A stretch of DNA of 64,000 nucleotides, taken from the NCBI GenBank assembly GCA_003558125.1, contig PWMQ01000016.1, positions 1-64,000 of the forward strand, in the 5' to 3' direction. Under the pieces are notes generated by a model. It was not told the origin of the DNA. It saw only the letters and a program-made list of their open reading frames with translations, and did no database searches. Within the stretch, counting starts at the first letter, position 1; every line of letters begins with the position of its first letter. The position numbers and the translations under genes are program-made. Positions 54,186 to 62,606 of this stretch are shown here, in pieces. This DNA comes from Natronospira sp. (GTDB lineage Bacteria > Pseudomonadota > Gammaproteobacteria > Natronospirales > Natronospiraceae).

Positions 54186-54207
54186 GATTGCCGTGGTCTC
54201 CGGGCTG

Positions 54208-54711
54208 TCATTCCGGTCGCGGATCGGGATTGCTCAGAACGCGTTGGGTCTGGGCGGCGCGGAAATCGTCCAGGGCCTCGCGAACTTCATCGTAGTGGTT
54301 GGCCAGCATGGCCGCCGCGAGCAGGGCGGCGTTGGTGGCGCCCGCTTTGCCGATGGCCAGGGTGCCCACCGGCACGCCGGCCGGCATCTGGGCTATGGAA
54401 AGCAGGGAGTCCATGCCATTGAGTGCCTTGGACTGCACCGGCACGCCCAGCACCGGCAGAGGCGTCTTGGCGGCGGCCATGCCCGGCAGGTGGGCGGCGC
54501 CGCCAGCCCCGGCAATCAGGACTTCCAGGCCGCGATCCCGGGCCTCGGCGCAGTATTCGAACAGCAGATCCGGAGTGCGGTGGGCGGAGACCACCCGGGT
54601 TTCGCAGGGCACGCCCAGCTTCTCCAGGGTTTCCACCGCATGCCGCATGGTTTCCCAGTCCGACTGGGAGCCCATGATGATCCCGACCAATGCCTGCTTC
54701 CCTGTTTCCAT
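54208..54711 (-). CDS. purE: 5-(carboxyamino)imidazole ribonucleotide mutase
   Basis: 167 aa. The class I PurE signature [34 protein letters not shown] (split) and [24 protein letters not shown] are intact. PurE converts N5-CAIR to CAIR, the product of PurK's step. ATG 54709-54711; the 113 bp upstream gap contains TACAAT on the minus strand, a possible -10 without a clear -35. Confidence 0.97.
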   Translation of the reverse strand: METGKQALVGIIMGSQSDWETMRHAVETLEKLGVPCETRVVSAHRTPDLLFEYCAEARDRGLEVLIAGAGGAAHLPGMAAAKTPLPVLGVPVQSKALNGMDSLLSIAQMPAGVPVGTLAIGKAGATNAALLAAAMLANHYDEVREALDDFRAAQTQRVLSNPDPRPE

Positions 54712-54824
54712 GACATCACCACGAAAGGCCCGACGGGCAGCGGCGCCCGCAAAGGGGGCCGGCCGGGCCGGGCTAAAAACGGTCTATTGTACGCAAATCC
54801 GGTAAACAGGGCGAGTAATGCGGC

Positions 54825-55328
54825 TTAAGCGAGTCGATCACGCAGCAGCCGGAACAGGGTGCGAGCCGACGCCGGCGGCTGTCCGTGGATCTCCTCCTGG
54901 CGGGCATGGTGGGCCAGACGACTGGCTTCGGCGAAGTCGTCCGCCTCAAGCAGCCCTTTCAGTTCGGCCTCCACCTCGGTCTCGCCCTCCATCAGCCCGT
55001 CCCGCAGGCGTTCCAGGCGATGAAAGGCGCGTGCGGCCGTTCGCTGATCCGCCTCACGCTGGCGCAGCGCCGCTTCGATGGACGCCGGATCCAGCTTGCG
55101 CATGAGTGTACCGATACGCTGACGTTCACGGCGCAGTCCACCGCCACGTCGCATGTGGCGGATGCGGCGGATGGCGGCAAGCAGCTCATCCGGCAGGCCC
55201 AGCTCGTCGAGGGTGCTGTCCGGAAGTTCGGCCAGGCGGATCCCCAGGGTCTGTCGCTCCTCGGCCTCGCGCTTGCGGTGAGAGCGGGACGGGCGGTCGC
55301 CACCGCCCGTCCCCCGGGGGTCAGTCAT
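54825..55328 (-). CDS. yjgA: Ribosome-associated protein YjgA (DUF615)
   Basis: 167 aa. The DUF615 pattern is intact: SHRKREAEERQTLGIRLAELPDSTLDELGLPDEL (split) and RREADQ... family helices, ending in FRLLRDRLA. YjgA (DarP) promotes late assembly of the large ribosomal subunit. ATG 55328 overlaps the stop of the isoaspartyl peptidase gene by eight bases. In many genomes yjgA is adjacent to pmbA; here the two are separated by five other genes, suggesting an insertion between them. Confidence 0.92.
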   Translation of the reverse strand: MTDPRGTGGGDRPSRSHRKREAEERQTLGIRLAELPDSTLDELGLPDELLAAIRRIRHMRRGGGLRRERQRIGTLMRKLDPASIEAALRQREADQRTAARAFHRLERLRDGLMEGETEVEAELKGLLEADDFAEASRLAHHARQEEIHGQPPASARTLFRLLRDRLA

Positions 55329-56370
55329 CGTCGGCAAAGATGGCAGTGTGGACGCGGCCCTCATTGTCCACGCTGCCCCGGTACATGCCACTGGTGTTGA
55401 AGGGCATGGTGATGTTGCCCTTGGCGTCAATGGCAATCACGCCGGCGTTGCCGCCCATCTCCACCAGCTTGCTGTTGACCACATGATCGGCGGCTTCTTC
55501 CACGCTCTTGTCCCGGTAGGCCATCAGCGAGGAAATGTCATGCAGGGTGACGGCACGCATGATGTATTCGCCATGGCCGGTGGCGGAGAAGGCGCCGGTC
55601 TCGTTGTTGGCATAGGTGCCGGAGCCGATGATGGGCACGTCACCGATGCGGCCGAAGCGCTTGTTGGTCATGCCGCCGGTCGAAGTCCCGGCTGCCACAT
55701 TGCCCTGCCGATCCAGGGCGACCGCACCCACGGTCCCGAGGTTGAACTCGACATTCTCGCGCTGACTGCGGAATTCCTCACCCTGTTCGGCTTCCCGTTC
55801 CTGGGCCCGATGGAGTGCCTCGCGACGGTGTTCGGTCTCGAACCACTCAGGGTCCTCGGTGGCCAGGCCGAATTCCTGGCCGTAGGTTTCCGCGCCTTCG
55901 CCGGAAAAGAACACATGGGGGGACTCATCCATGATCACCCGTGCCAGGTCGATGGGGTTGCGGATGGTGCGTACGCCGGTGAGGGCGCCGGCATTGCGGG
56001 TGCGACCGTCCATGATGGCAGCATCCATTTCGATGCGCTCGTCACTGGTTAAGACCGAGCCACGACCGGCATTCAACAGGGGGCTGTCTTCCAGTACCCG
56101 GATGGCCGCCTGGACTGCATCCAGGCTGTCGCCGCCGTTGTCCAGAATGGTGTAGCCGGCTTCCAGGGCCGCCTCCAGGGCGGCGTGGTATTCCGCTTCC
56201 TGTTCCTCGCTCATGGCGTCGCGGTCCATGGTGCCGGCGCCGCCGTGAACGGCGAGCCCGATGGGGCGTTCGGCATCCGCTGCCGGTGCGGCATTGCCGC
56301 TCTCTTCCGCTTCGCAGGCAGCCAGGCCCGCGGCAAGGACCACGGCAATGCTTGCTATCAGTTTGCGCAT
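55321..56370 (-). CDS. Isoaspartyl peptidase/L-asparaginase lipoprotein
   Basis: 349 aa. A lipoprotein signal ends in LAAC (Cys19), followed by the Ntn-hydrolase of family T2: LAVHGGAGTMDRD, NAGRGSVLTSDERIEMDAAIMDG (split), and the self-cleavage site LGTVGAVALD with Thr213 as nucleophile, then AAGTSTGGMTNKRFGRIGDVPIIGSGTYA (split). The enzyme removes beta-linked aspartyl residues from peptides and hydrolyses asparagine. Being anchored to the membrane outside the cytoplasm is less common than the soluble form. ATG 56370 follows AGGAG. It precedes yjgA on the same strand. Confidence 0.92.
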   Translation of the reverse strand: MRKLIASIAVVLAAGLAACEAEESGNAAPAADAERPIGLAVHGGAGTMDRDAMSEEQEAEYHAALEAALEAGYTILDNGGDSLDAVQAAIRVLEDSPLLNAGRGSVLTSDERIEMDAAIMDGRTRNAGALTGVRTIRNPIDLARVIMDESPHVFFSGEGAETYGQEFGLATEDPEWFETEHRREALHRAQEREAEQGEEFRSQRENVEFNLGTVGAVALDRQGNVAAGTSTGGMTNKRFGRIGDVPIIGSGTYANNETGAFSATGHGEYIMRAVTLHDISSLMAYRDKSVEEAADHVVNSKLVEMGGNAGVIAIDAKGNITMPFNTSGMYRGSVDNEGRVHTAIFADDD

Positions 56371-56556
56371 GGTGAACTCCTGAATATCTGGTCCGGGGAT
56401 CCCGTGACAGGCTGTGGCCGTCACGGATGACGGGGGAATCATAGCATTGGGCGGGGATGGGGTGACCAGTCGCTGTTCCAACCGGGAGGCAATCGGCGTA
56501 GCTTATATCAGGCGTTGCTTTTCATTTCATGTCTCTGGCCAAGGGAAGTACCGTCA

Positions 56557-58023
56557 ATGCCAATCGACTGGAAACAGTACGACCCCGGAAAATTCTATGA
56601 TGAGTTGATCAGTTCCCCCGGTCATCCCCGGGCCGCCGCCCGGGAGCTGTGCAAGCGGCTCCGCCAGCTCAGCGATGAAGAGCTGATGGAACGGCGTGAT
56701 GCCGCGGAGCTGGCCATCCTGGTGATGGGGATTACCTTCACCGTCTACACCGAGGGTGGCAGCATTGACCGGGCCTGGCCCTTCGACATCATCCCGCGCA
56801 TCATCCCGGCCCGGGAATGGCAAAAGACCGAGGCCGGCCTGGCCCAGCGCGTTCAGGCTCTGAATCTTTTCATCAATGATATTTATCATGAACAGCGCAT
56901 CGTCAAGGACAAGGTCTTCCCCGAAGAGATCCTCAAGACCTCCGGTAATTTCCGGGCCGAATGCGTGGGGGTGGAGCCACCGCTGGGCATCTGGGCCCAC
57001 ATCTGCGGCAGTGACCTGATCCGGGACAATGATGGGCGTTTCTATGTGCTTGAAGACAATCTGAGAGTGCCCTCCGGCGTTTCCTACATGCTGGAGAACC
57101 GGCATGTCATGAAACGCACCTTCCCCGAGATTTTCGAGCATCAGAACATTCTCCCGGTGGATGATTATCCTGCCCAGCTATTCGACATGCTGGCTTCCAT
57201 GTCACCGCGTCCCCAGGACTATCCCGTGGTTACCGTACTGACCCCGGGGATCTACAACTCCGCCTATTTCGAGCATGCCTATCTGGCTCAGCAGATGGGT
57301 GCCGAACTGGTGGAGGGGCGAGACCTGGTGGTGACCGAGGATGACTGTGTCTACATGCGCACCGTGGAGGGGCTGACCCGGGTTGATGTGATCTACCGCC
57401 GCATTGATGATCTTTTCCTGGACCCGGAAGTCTTCAACCCGGACTCGGTATTGGGTGTGCCCGGGCTGATGCGCGCCTGGCGGGCCGGCAATGTGGCCCT
57501 GGCCAATGCACCGGGTGCGGGTGTGGCGGATGACAAGGTGGTCTATGCCTATGTGCCGGACATGATCCGTTACTACCTGGATCAGGAGCCCATCCTGGAC
57601 AATGTTCCCACCTATGTCTGCCATGATGAAAAGCAGTGCGAGTATGTCCTCGATAACCTGGACAAGCTGGTGGTCAAGCCGGCCAACGAATCGGGTGGCT
57701 ACGGCATGCTCATGGGGCCGCAGGCCAGTCGCAAGGAGCGGGAGGATTTCGCCGAACAGATCCGCCGCAACCCTCGCAACTTCATTGCCCAGCCCTTGAT
57801 CCAGCTTTCCACCACCCCAACCATCGATGGTCATGGCAAGGTGGCGCCCCGGCACGTGGATCTGCGTCCCTTCATTCTCAGCGGACAGGAAACCAATATC
57901 ACCACAGGGGGGCTTACCCGGGTGGCTCTCAAGTCAGGTTCCTATGTGGTGAACTCATCCCAGGGGGGCGGCAGCAAGGATACCTGGATTGTTGATACCG
58001 CCAAGAAGACGATAGGGGGCTGA
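56557..58023 (+). CDS. Circularly permuted ATP-grasp protein of the Anbu cluster
   Basis: 488 aa. It has the permuted ATP-grasp fold (old DUF404/DUF407): the N-terminal region FNVIFHxxGIxF-like part reads AAELAILVMGITFTVYTEG, then FRAECVGVEPPLGIWAHICGSDLIRDNDGRFYVLEDNLRVPSGVSYMLENR (split) and a later ATP-binding run DNLDKLVVKPANESGGYGMLMGP. Such proteins, paired with alpha-E proteins, are thought to ligate peptide bonds and often stand with Anbu. ATG 56557; alpha-E follows after three bases. Substrate unknown. Confidence 0.9.
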   Translation: MPIDWKQYDPGKFYDELISSPGHPRAAARELCKRLRQLSDEELMERRDAAELAILVMGITFTVYTEGGSIDRAWPFDIIPRIIPAREWQKTEAGLAQRVQALNLFINDIYHEQRIVKDKVFPEEILKTSGNFRAECVGVEPPLGIWAHICGSDLIRDNDGRFYVLEDNLRVPSGVSYMLENRHVMKRTFPEIFEHQNILPVDDYPAQLFDMLASMSPRPQDYPVVTVLTPGIYNSAYFEHAYLAQQMGAELVEGRDLVVTEDDCVYMRTVEGLTRVDVIYRRIDDLFLDPEVFNPDSVLGVPGLMRAWRAGNVALANAPGAGVADDKVVYAYVPDMIRYYLDQEPILDNVPTYVCHDEKQCEYVLDNLDKLVVKPANESGGYGMLMGPQASRKEREDFAEQIRRNPRNFIAQPLIQLSTTPTIDGHGKVAPRHVDLRPFILSGQETNITTGGLTRVALKSGSYVVNSSQGGGSKDTWIVDTAKKTIGG

Positions 58024-58026
58024 GTC

Positions 58027-58968
58027 ATGTTGTCGAGAGTGGCCGAAAGCCTTTACTGGACTGCCCGTTACATGGAAAGAGCGGAGGACCTGGCGCGTTT
58101 GGTCAACGTCCATTCCAATTTGATTATGGACCTGCCCCGGTCGGTGGAATTGGGCTGGGAGCCCCTGATCGCTATCACCGGCAGCGAAGCGCCCTTTGCC
58201 AAGCTGTTCGGTGATGAGATGGATGAGCGAAATGTCACTCGCTTCATCATTGCCGACCGGCGTAACCCGGGCTCCATTCTCAGCGCCTTGTTCATGGCCC
58301 GTGAGAATCTGCGCTCCACTCGCGACCTGGTCCCCCGGGAAGGCTGGGAGCAGGTCAACGATCTCTACCTCCATGCCCGTCAGGAACTCAAGGGTGGCAT
58401 TGCCAAGCGCAAGCGCTACGATTTTCTGCGCGGCGTGATTCAGCGCTGCCAGCAACTCACCGGCCTGTTGGCCGGCACCATGAGCCATGACGAAGCCTAT
58501 GAGTTCATCCGCATCGGTCGTAATCTGGAACGAGCGGACATGGGGACCCGCATCCTGGACGTGCGTTCAGAAGATCTCCTGCCCCACCGGGCGGAGGATC
58601 TCACGCCTTTTGAAAACATCCAGTGGATGAGCGTGCTCAAGTCCCTGACCGCCTATCAGATGTATCGGCGCAATGTACGGGTCAGGGTGCGGGGTTCGGA
58701 CGTCTTGCGGTATCTGCTTCAGGACCCGAAATTGCCACGGGCACTGCTCCATTGCATGAGCGAGGTGGAGGCCTGTCTGCATGATCTGCCACGGAATGAT
58801 GGACCCTTGCGCAGCGTCACGCGCATGAAGCGCCGGATCCAGGAAGCCAATGTACCGGAATTGGCGGAGTCCGGTCTGCATGAATTCCTGGACGACTTGC
58901 AGGTGGAGCTGAGCCGACTCCATGCTGAGATTGCCAACACCTACTTCCTGCTGGATAGGGCGGCATGA
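58027..58968 (+). CDS. Alpha-E domain protein of the Anbu cluster
   Basis: 313 aa, almost all alpha-helical. It opens MLSRVAESLYWTARYMERAEDLARLVNVHSNL (split), the typical alpha-E start, with conserved RNLERADMGTRILDV around 165-180 and RRNVRVRVRGSDVLRYLLQD. The family always accompanies permuted ATP-grasp proteins and is predicted to work with them. It overlaps the next gene by four bases (ATGA). No membrane segment or signal. Confidence 0.92.
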   Translation: MLSRVAESLYWTARYMERAEDLARLVNVHSNLIMDLPRSVELGWEPLIAITGSEAPFAKLFGDEMDERNVTRFIIADRRNPGSILSALFMARENLRSTRDLVPREGWEQVNDLYLHARQELKGGIAKRKRYDFLRGVIQRCQQLTGLLAGTMSHDEAYEFIRIGRNLERADMGTRILDVRSEDLLPHRAEDLTPFENIQWMSVLKSLTAYQMYRRNVRVRVRGSDVLRYLLQDPKLPRALLHCMSEVEACLHDLPRNDGPLRSVTRMKRRIQEANVPELAESGLHEFLDDLQVELSRLHAEIANTYFLLDRAA

Positions 58969-60014
58969 ACATCTACCGTTGCGCTTGCGGCAACCCGGTC
59001 TATTTCGAAAATGACCAATGTCTGGCCTGTGGCCGGCGCCTGGGTTTCCTGCCGGAGCGTCTTACACAGGCGGCGATCGAGCCCCTGCCAGGAGGCAACG
59101 ATCTCTGGCGGGCCCACACTCCCGAGGGCGAGATGGGGGAGTATCACCGCTGCCGCAACTACAGTGAGCAAAATGTCTGCAACTGGATGGTGGTCAGTGA
59201 TAATGGTGAGCGTTACTGCGTGGCCTGCCGCATGAATCGCATCATCCCCAATCTGGACCGGCCCGGTAACCGTGACAAATGGCTCAATGTGGAGCGCGAG
59301 AAGCGCCGGGTCATTTACGATCTGCTCCGCCTGGGTCTGCCCTTTCTCGCCAAGCGGGATGATCCGCACACTGGCCTGGCCTTCGCCTTCATGGAAGACC
59401 AGCAGCCGACCCAGGAATTCGTTGACTCATCCTGGTCCGGCGGCAAGGTGTTCACCGGCCATGCAAAGGGCCTGATCACCATCAATATCATCGAAGCCGA
59501 TGATGCGGCCCGCGAGGCATTGCGTCAGCAATTGAATGAGGCCTCCCGCACCCTGCTGGGGCACTTCCGCCACGAGATCGGTCACTATTTCTGGGATCGA
59601 CTGATTCTGGAAGGCGGGCGATTGGCCGGTTTTCGCGAGGTCTTTGGTGACGAGCGTCAGGATTACCAGTCTTCCCTGCGCCGCCATTATCAGCAGGGGC
59701 CACCGGCAAACTGGCAGCAGCACTACATCAGTGCCTATGCCGCGGCCCATCCCTGGGAGGACTGGGCCGAGTGCTGGGGGCATTATCTGCAGATCACCGA
59801 TGCCCTGGAAACCGCCCATGCCCTGGACATGGGGGTCAGTCTCCCGAGGGACTTTGATGAGCTGATCCGGGTCTGGAGTCGGGTCAGCATCAACATTAAC
59901 CTCATGAACCGAAGCATGGGCATGCGGGATGCCTATCCCTATGTGCTCAATGACAGCGTGGTGGCCAAGCTGCGCTACATTCACGAGGTCGTGGAGGCGG
60001 AGCGGTCCGCCTAG
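58965..60014 (+). CDS. Putative zinc-binding metallopeptidase of the Anbu cluster
   Basis: 349 aa. The N terminus is a zinc ribbon with two cysteine pairs (CACGNPVYFENDQCLACGRRLGF split) and a second cysteine group (RCRNYSEQNVCNWMVV, YCVACR). The zincin site is HFRHEIGHYFWDRLI with His203, Glu204, His207, and a downstream HPWEDWAECWGHYLQITDA that can supply a third ligand. The family is a regular neighbour of Anbu and the ATP-grasp/alpha-E pair. It is in the cytoplasm, as no signal is seen. ATG 58965 overlaps alpha-E by four bases. Confidence 0.9.
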   Translation: MNIYRCACGNPVYFENDQCLACGRRLGFLPERLTQAAIEPLPGGNDLWRAHTPEGEMGEYHRCRNYSEQNVCNWMVVSDNGERYCVACRMNRIIPNLDRPGNRDKWLNVEREKRRVIYDLLRLGLPFLAKRDDPHTGLAFAFMEDQQPTQEFVDSSWSGGKVFTGHAKGLITINIIEADDAAREALRQQLNEASRTLLGHFRHEIGHYFWDRLILEGGRLAGFREVFGDERQDYQSSLRRHYQQGPPANWQQHYISAYAAAHPWEDWAECWGHYLQITDALETAHALDMGVSLPRDFDELIRVWSRVSININLMNRSMGMRDAYPYVLNDSVVAKLRYIHEVVEAERSA

Positions 60015-60092
60015 GCCCGGGCCGATTCATCCATTCCTGTCCGGCTCTGTTAGAATCCCGACTCTTTGCAGCCCAGCAAGCGGAGTCGATTC

Positions 60093-61442
60093 ATGTCCGA
60101 GACCGCCGAGGTCACAAGTTCCCTGGGTCGCCAGGACCTCGAGGCCGCCGTCGATCAGGCCCTGGCCGAGGCCCGGCGCCGGGGTGCCGATGGCGCGGAA
60201 AGTGGCGCCAGTGTGGATACCGGCCTGGGCGTGAGTGTCCGCCTGGGTGAGGTGGAGACCCTGGAATACCGTCAGGACCGGGGGATCGGAATCACCGTCT
60301 ATTTCGGCCAGCAGAAGGGGGCCGCCAACACTTCCGACCTGAGCGACCGGGCCATCCGGGAAATGGTGGCCAAGGCCTGCGACATCGCCCGTTTTACCCA
60401 GGCCGATCCCCATGCCGGCCTGCCGCCCGCCGAGCGCCTGGCGCGGGACTGGCCGGATCTGGATCTCTGTCACCCCTGGGCCCTGTCCCCGGAAATGGCC
60501 ATCGACCTGGCCCAGCGCTGTGAGCAGGCCGCCCGGGATTTCGACCGTCGCATCGATAACTCCGATGGTGCCAGCGTGGATACTCACCACGGCGTCCGGG
60601 TCTGTGGCAACAGTCATGGCTTTCTCGGCAGCTACGAGGGCACCAATCACAGCATCAGCTGTAGTGTTCTCGCTCGGGACGAGCAGGGCATGCAGCGGGA
60701 TTTCTGGTATTCCTCGGCACGGCTTTCCTCTGCCCTGGAATCACCCGAGGCCGTGGGACGCCGGGCCGGGGAGCGAACCGTCCGCCGCCTGGGTGCCCGT
60801 CGACTCAGCACCCGCAAGGCGCCGGTACTGTTCCCCGCGCCGCTGGCGCGGGGGCTGATCGCCACTCTGGTGGGCGCGGCTTCCGGGCCCTCCCAGTATC
60901 GTCGGGCCTCCTGGCTTCTGGATGCCGTGGGTAATCAGGTCCTGCCGGAGTGGCTGGGTCTGGTGGAGTATCCCCATTTGCCGAGGGCTCTCGGCAGTTC
61001 CCCCTTCGACGGCGAAGGCGTGGCCCTGAAGGATAATCCTCTGGTCGAATCCGGGCGCCTGTCCCGCTATGTGCTGGACAGCTACAGTGCCCGTCAACTG
61101 GGGCTGGAGAGCACCGGCAATGCCGGCGGCGTCCACAATCTCTCCCTGGTCGGGCCCAGCCGCGGTTTTGAGGAAATGCTGCGGGAGATGGATACCGGCC
61201 TTCTGCTTACCGAGCTGATGGGGCAGGGAATCAACGGCGTGACGGGGGATTACTCTCGTGGCGCGGCCGGATTCTGGGTGGAGCAGGGCGAGATCGTCCA
61301 TCCGGTGGAGGAAATCACCGTCGCGGGTAATCTCAAGGACATGCTTCGTGGCATCGTCGCCGCCGGTGATGATGTGGACCACCGCGCCAGCGTGCTCACC
61401 GGTTCGCTCCTGATCGAGGAAATGACCATTGCCGGCGACTGA
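60093..61442 (+). CDS. pmbA: Metalloprotease PmbA/TldE
   Basis: 449 aa. Marks are AVDQALAEARRRGADGAESGASVDTGLGVSVRLGEVETLEYRQDRGIGITVYFG (split) at the N terminus, and the C-terminal HNLSLVGPSRGFEEMLREMDTGLLLTELMGQGINGVTGDYSRGAAGFWVEQGEI (split), both hallmarks of PmbA. It lacks the HExxxH of TldD, its partner at 44,599. ATG 60093 follows CGGAG. It lies 78 bases after the zinc peptidase and 18 bases before Anbu, inside the Anbu cluster, which is not its usual place beside yjgA. Confidence 0.96.
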   Translation: MSETAEVTSSLGRQDLEAAVDQALAEARRRGADGAESGASVDTGLGVSVRLGEVETLEYRQDRGIGITVYFGQQKGAANTSDLSDRAIREMVAKACDIARFTQADPHAGLPPAERLARDWPDLDLCHPWALSPEMAIDLAQRCEQAARDFDRRIDNSDGASVDTHHGVRVCGNSHGFLGSYEGTNHSISCSVLARDEQGMQRDFWYSSARLSSALESPEAVGRRAGERTVRRLGARRLSTRKAPVLFPAPLARGLIATLVGAASGPSQYRRASWLLDAVGNQVLPEWLGLVEYPHLPRALGSSPFDGEGVALKDNPLVESGRLSRYVLDSYSARQLGLESTGNAGGVHNLSLVGPSRGFEEMLREMDTGLLLTELMGQGINGVTGDYSRGAAGFWVEQGEIVHPVEEITVAGNLKDMLRGIVAAGDDVDHRASVLTGSLLIEEMTIAGD

Positions 61443-61460
61443 CCGGCCCGTGGCACCGTC

Positions 61461-62189
61461 ATGACTTACTGTCTAGCCATACGTACCGACAACGGCTTCC
61501 TGGTGGCCTCCGACTCGCGCACCAGTGCCGGGGTGGATGATGTCAGCGTCTACAGCAAGATGCATGAGCTGCCCACCAGTGACGATCGTTGCATGGTGCT
61601 GCTCTCGGCCGGCAACCTGGCCACCACCCAGGCGGTCACCAGCCGTATCCAGCGTGACCTCGATGACTCCGAGGCCGAGACCTCGATCAACCGCCTCGAT
61701 CATCTGGAAGACGTGGCCGAGTACATCGGTGCCATCAGCACGCGAGTACAGAAGGGCCCGGAAGGGGCCACTCAGGCGGACTTTCGGCCCAAGGCAACCT
61801 TCATCCTGGCCGGCCAGATCGGCCAGGAAAGCCATAATCTCTATCTGATCTACCCGGAAGGCAATTACATCCGGGTCAGTGAGGAAAAGCCCTTTCTGCA
61901 GGCCGGAGAGACCAAATACGGCAAGCCCATCCTGGATCGTATCGTGGAAAGCGGCATGAGTCTGGAAATGGCCGCCCGTTGCGCCCTGGTTTCCCTGGAT
62001 TCCAGTATGCGCTCCAATCTCAGCGTCGGGCCGCCGGTGGAACTGGCCTTCTATCAGGCCGACAGCCATCGCCTCGATCCCCGGCTGCGCTTTGAGGAAG
62101 ACGATCCCTTCTGGCGCCGCATGCAGGATGCCTGGTCCCGCAATCTCCGCCAGGCCTTCATGGATCTGCCGCGCTTCGATTGGGAGTAA
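61461..62189 (+). CDS. Anbu, bacterial proteasome-like peptidase
   Basis: 242 aa, an Ntn-hydrolase of the proteasome beta-subunit type. It starts MTYCLAIRTDNGFLVASDSRTSAGVDD (split): the threonine directly after Met1 is the nucleophile of the Anbu family, and there is no propeptide. VLLSAGNLATTQAV and the following helices match the Anbu core. Anbu forms open, lock-washer-like helical assemblies; its physiological substrate is unknown. The stop TAA at 62,187-62,189 runs directly into the A-run of the terminator for the small RNA on the other strand. Confidence 0.95.
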   Translation: MTYCLAIRTDNGFLVASDSRTSAGVDDVSVYSKMHELPTSDDRCMVLLSAGNLATTQAVTSRIQRDLDDSEAETSINRLDHLEDVAEYIGAISTRVQKGPEGATQADFRPKATFILAGQIGQESHNLYLIYPEGNYIRVSEEKPFLQAGETKYGKPILDRIVESGMSLEMAARCALVSLDSSMRSNLSVGPPVELAFYQADSHRLDPRLRFEEDDPFWRRMQDAWSRNLRQAFMDLPRFDWE

Positions 62190-62228
62190 AAAAAACGCCG
62201 CGAACAGCCTGAGTTCTGTTCGCGGCGT
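62188..62228 (-). terminator. Rho-independent terminator of the CsrB/RsmZ-like RNA
   Basis: Read on the minus strand, the stem ACGCCGCGAACAG (13 bp, perfect; 62,216-62,228 with 62,195-62,207) with an eight-base loop is followed by eight U (62,195-62,188). It is the strongest terminator in the window and has no minus-strand protein gene before it within 370 bases. It may also shield the convergent Anbu transcript. Confidence 0.95.
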
Positions 62229-62491
62229 CTCGACACCTTCCCTGGCGAGCCTTGGTTGTCGCTGGGCCTCCCTGCCAGACCCCGTCCCGGGGTTGCCCAT
62301 CCTGGGCGCCTGAGTTGCCCACTCTGGATCATCCCTGATCCGCCGGCCTGAACCGGCCCCAGCCCCTCCTGGACTGTCGCGCGGGCATGGCATTCATCAT
62401 GCCGGATGACCATCCTGGTCGGGGATCGTGCCAGTCCCTGGCCGACGCCCCCGGCATTGACTCCCCCCTTTCCGCCAATGCCCGCGCTGTG
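62196..62491 (-). ncRNA. CsrB/RsmZ-like regulatory RNA (CsrA/RsmA-binding)
   Basis: About 296 nt with no open frame. Hairpins that place GGA in the loop follow one another: GCCAG-GGA-CTGGC (62,442-62,430), GACCA-GGA-TGGTC (62,420-62,408), GGATCA-GGGA-TGATCC (62,341-62,326), GCCCA-GGA-TGGGC (62,307-62,295) and CCCCG-GGA-CGGGG (62,292-62,280), all perfect stems. A 5' stem GGCATTG/CAATGCC (62,482-62,453) encloses two more GGA, and three looser ones lie near 62,360, 62,270 and 62,240. CsrA/RsmA dimers bind exactly such loops, so the RNA should titrate the protein. A promoter, upstream box and terminator frame it. It is unlike RNase P, tmRNA or 6S RNA. Confidence 0.87.
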
Positions 62492-62497
62492 GGTATA

Positions 62498-62576
62498 ACG
62501 ATACGCAGGGCTCGGCTTTGGCGTAATCAGCAGATCGTGATGGGGCGTGTAGGGATATGCTGACGGCCCCTGTAAG
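62498..62576 (-). promoter_or_regulatory. Candidate promoter and GacA/UvrY-like box of the small RNA
   Basis: On the minus strand, TTACGC (62,526-62,521) and TATCGT (62,503-62,498) are 17 bases apart, giving a start near 62,491. Upstream lies CGTCAG-CATATC-CCTACA (62,565-62,548), which matches the TGTAAG-N6-CTTACA box of GacA-controlled rsm/csr RNA promoters at 9 of 12 positions, centred about 65 bases before the start. A second perfect half-site TGTAAG is at 62,571-62,576. The -35 is weak, as expected for an activated promoter. Confidence 0.6.
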
Positions 62577-62606
62577 AGGGCGAAACTACGCAAGTGCCAT
62601 CCGCGT

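Noticed and set aside
54781-54800. PurR-type operator before purE (ACGCAAA at about 54,791)
   Set aside because: Only one half-site matches; the opposite half is not present at the right distance.
62196-62491. RNase P RNA, tmRNA or 6S RNA as identity for the noncoding RNA
   Set aside because: The conserved RNase P core sequences, the tmRNA tRNA-like ends and the 6S open-bubble fold are not visible; repeated GGA hairpins fit the Csr/Rsm class instead.
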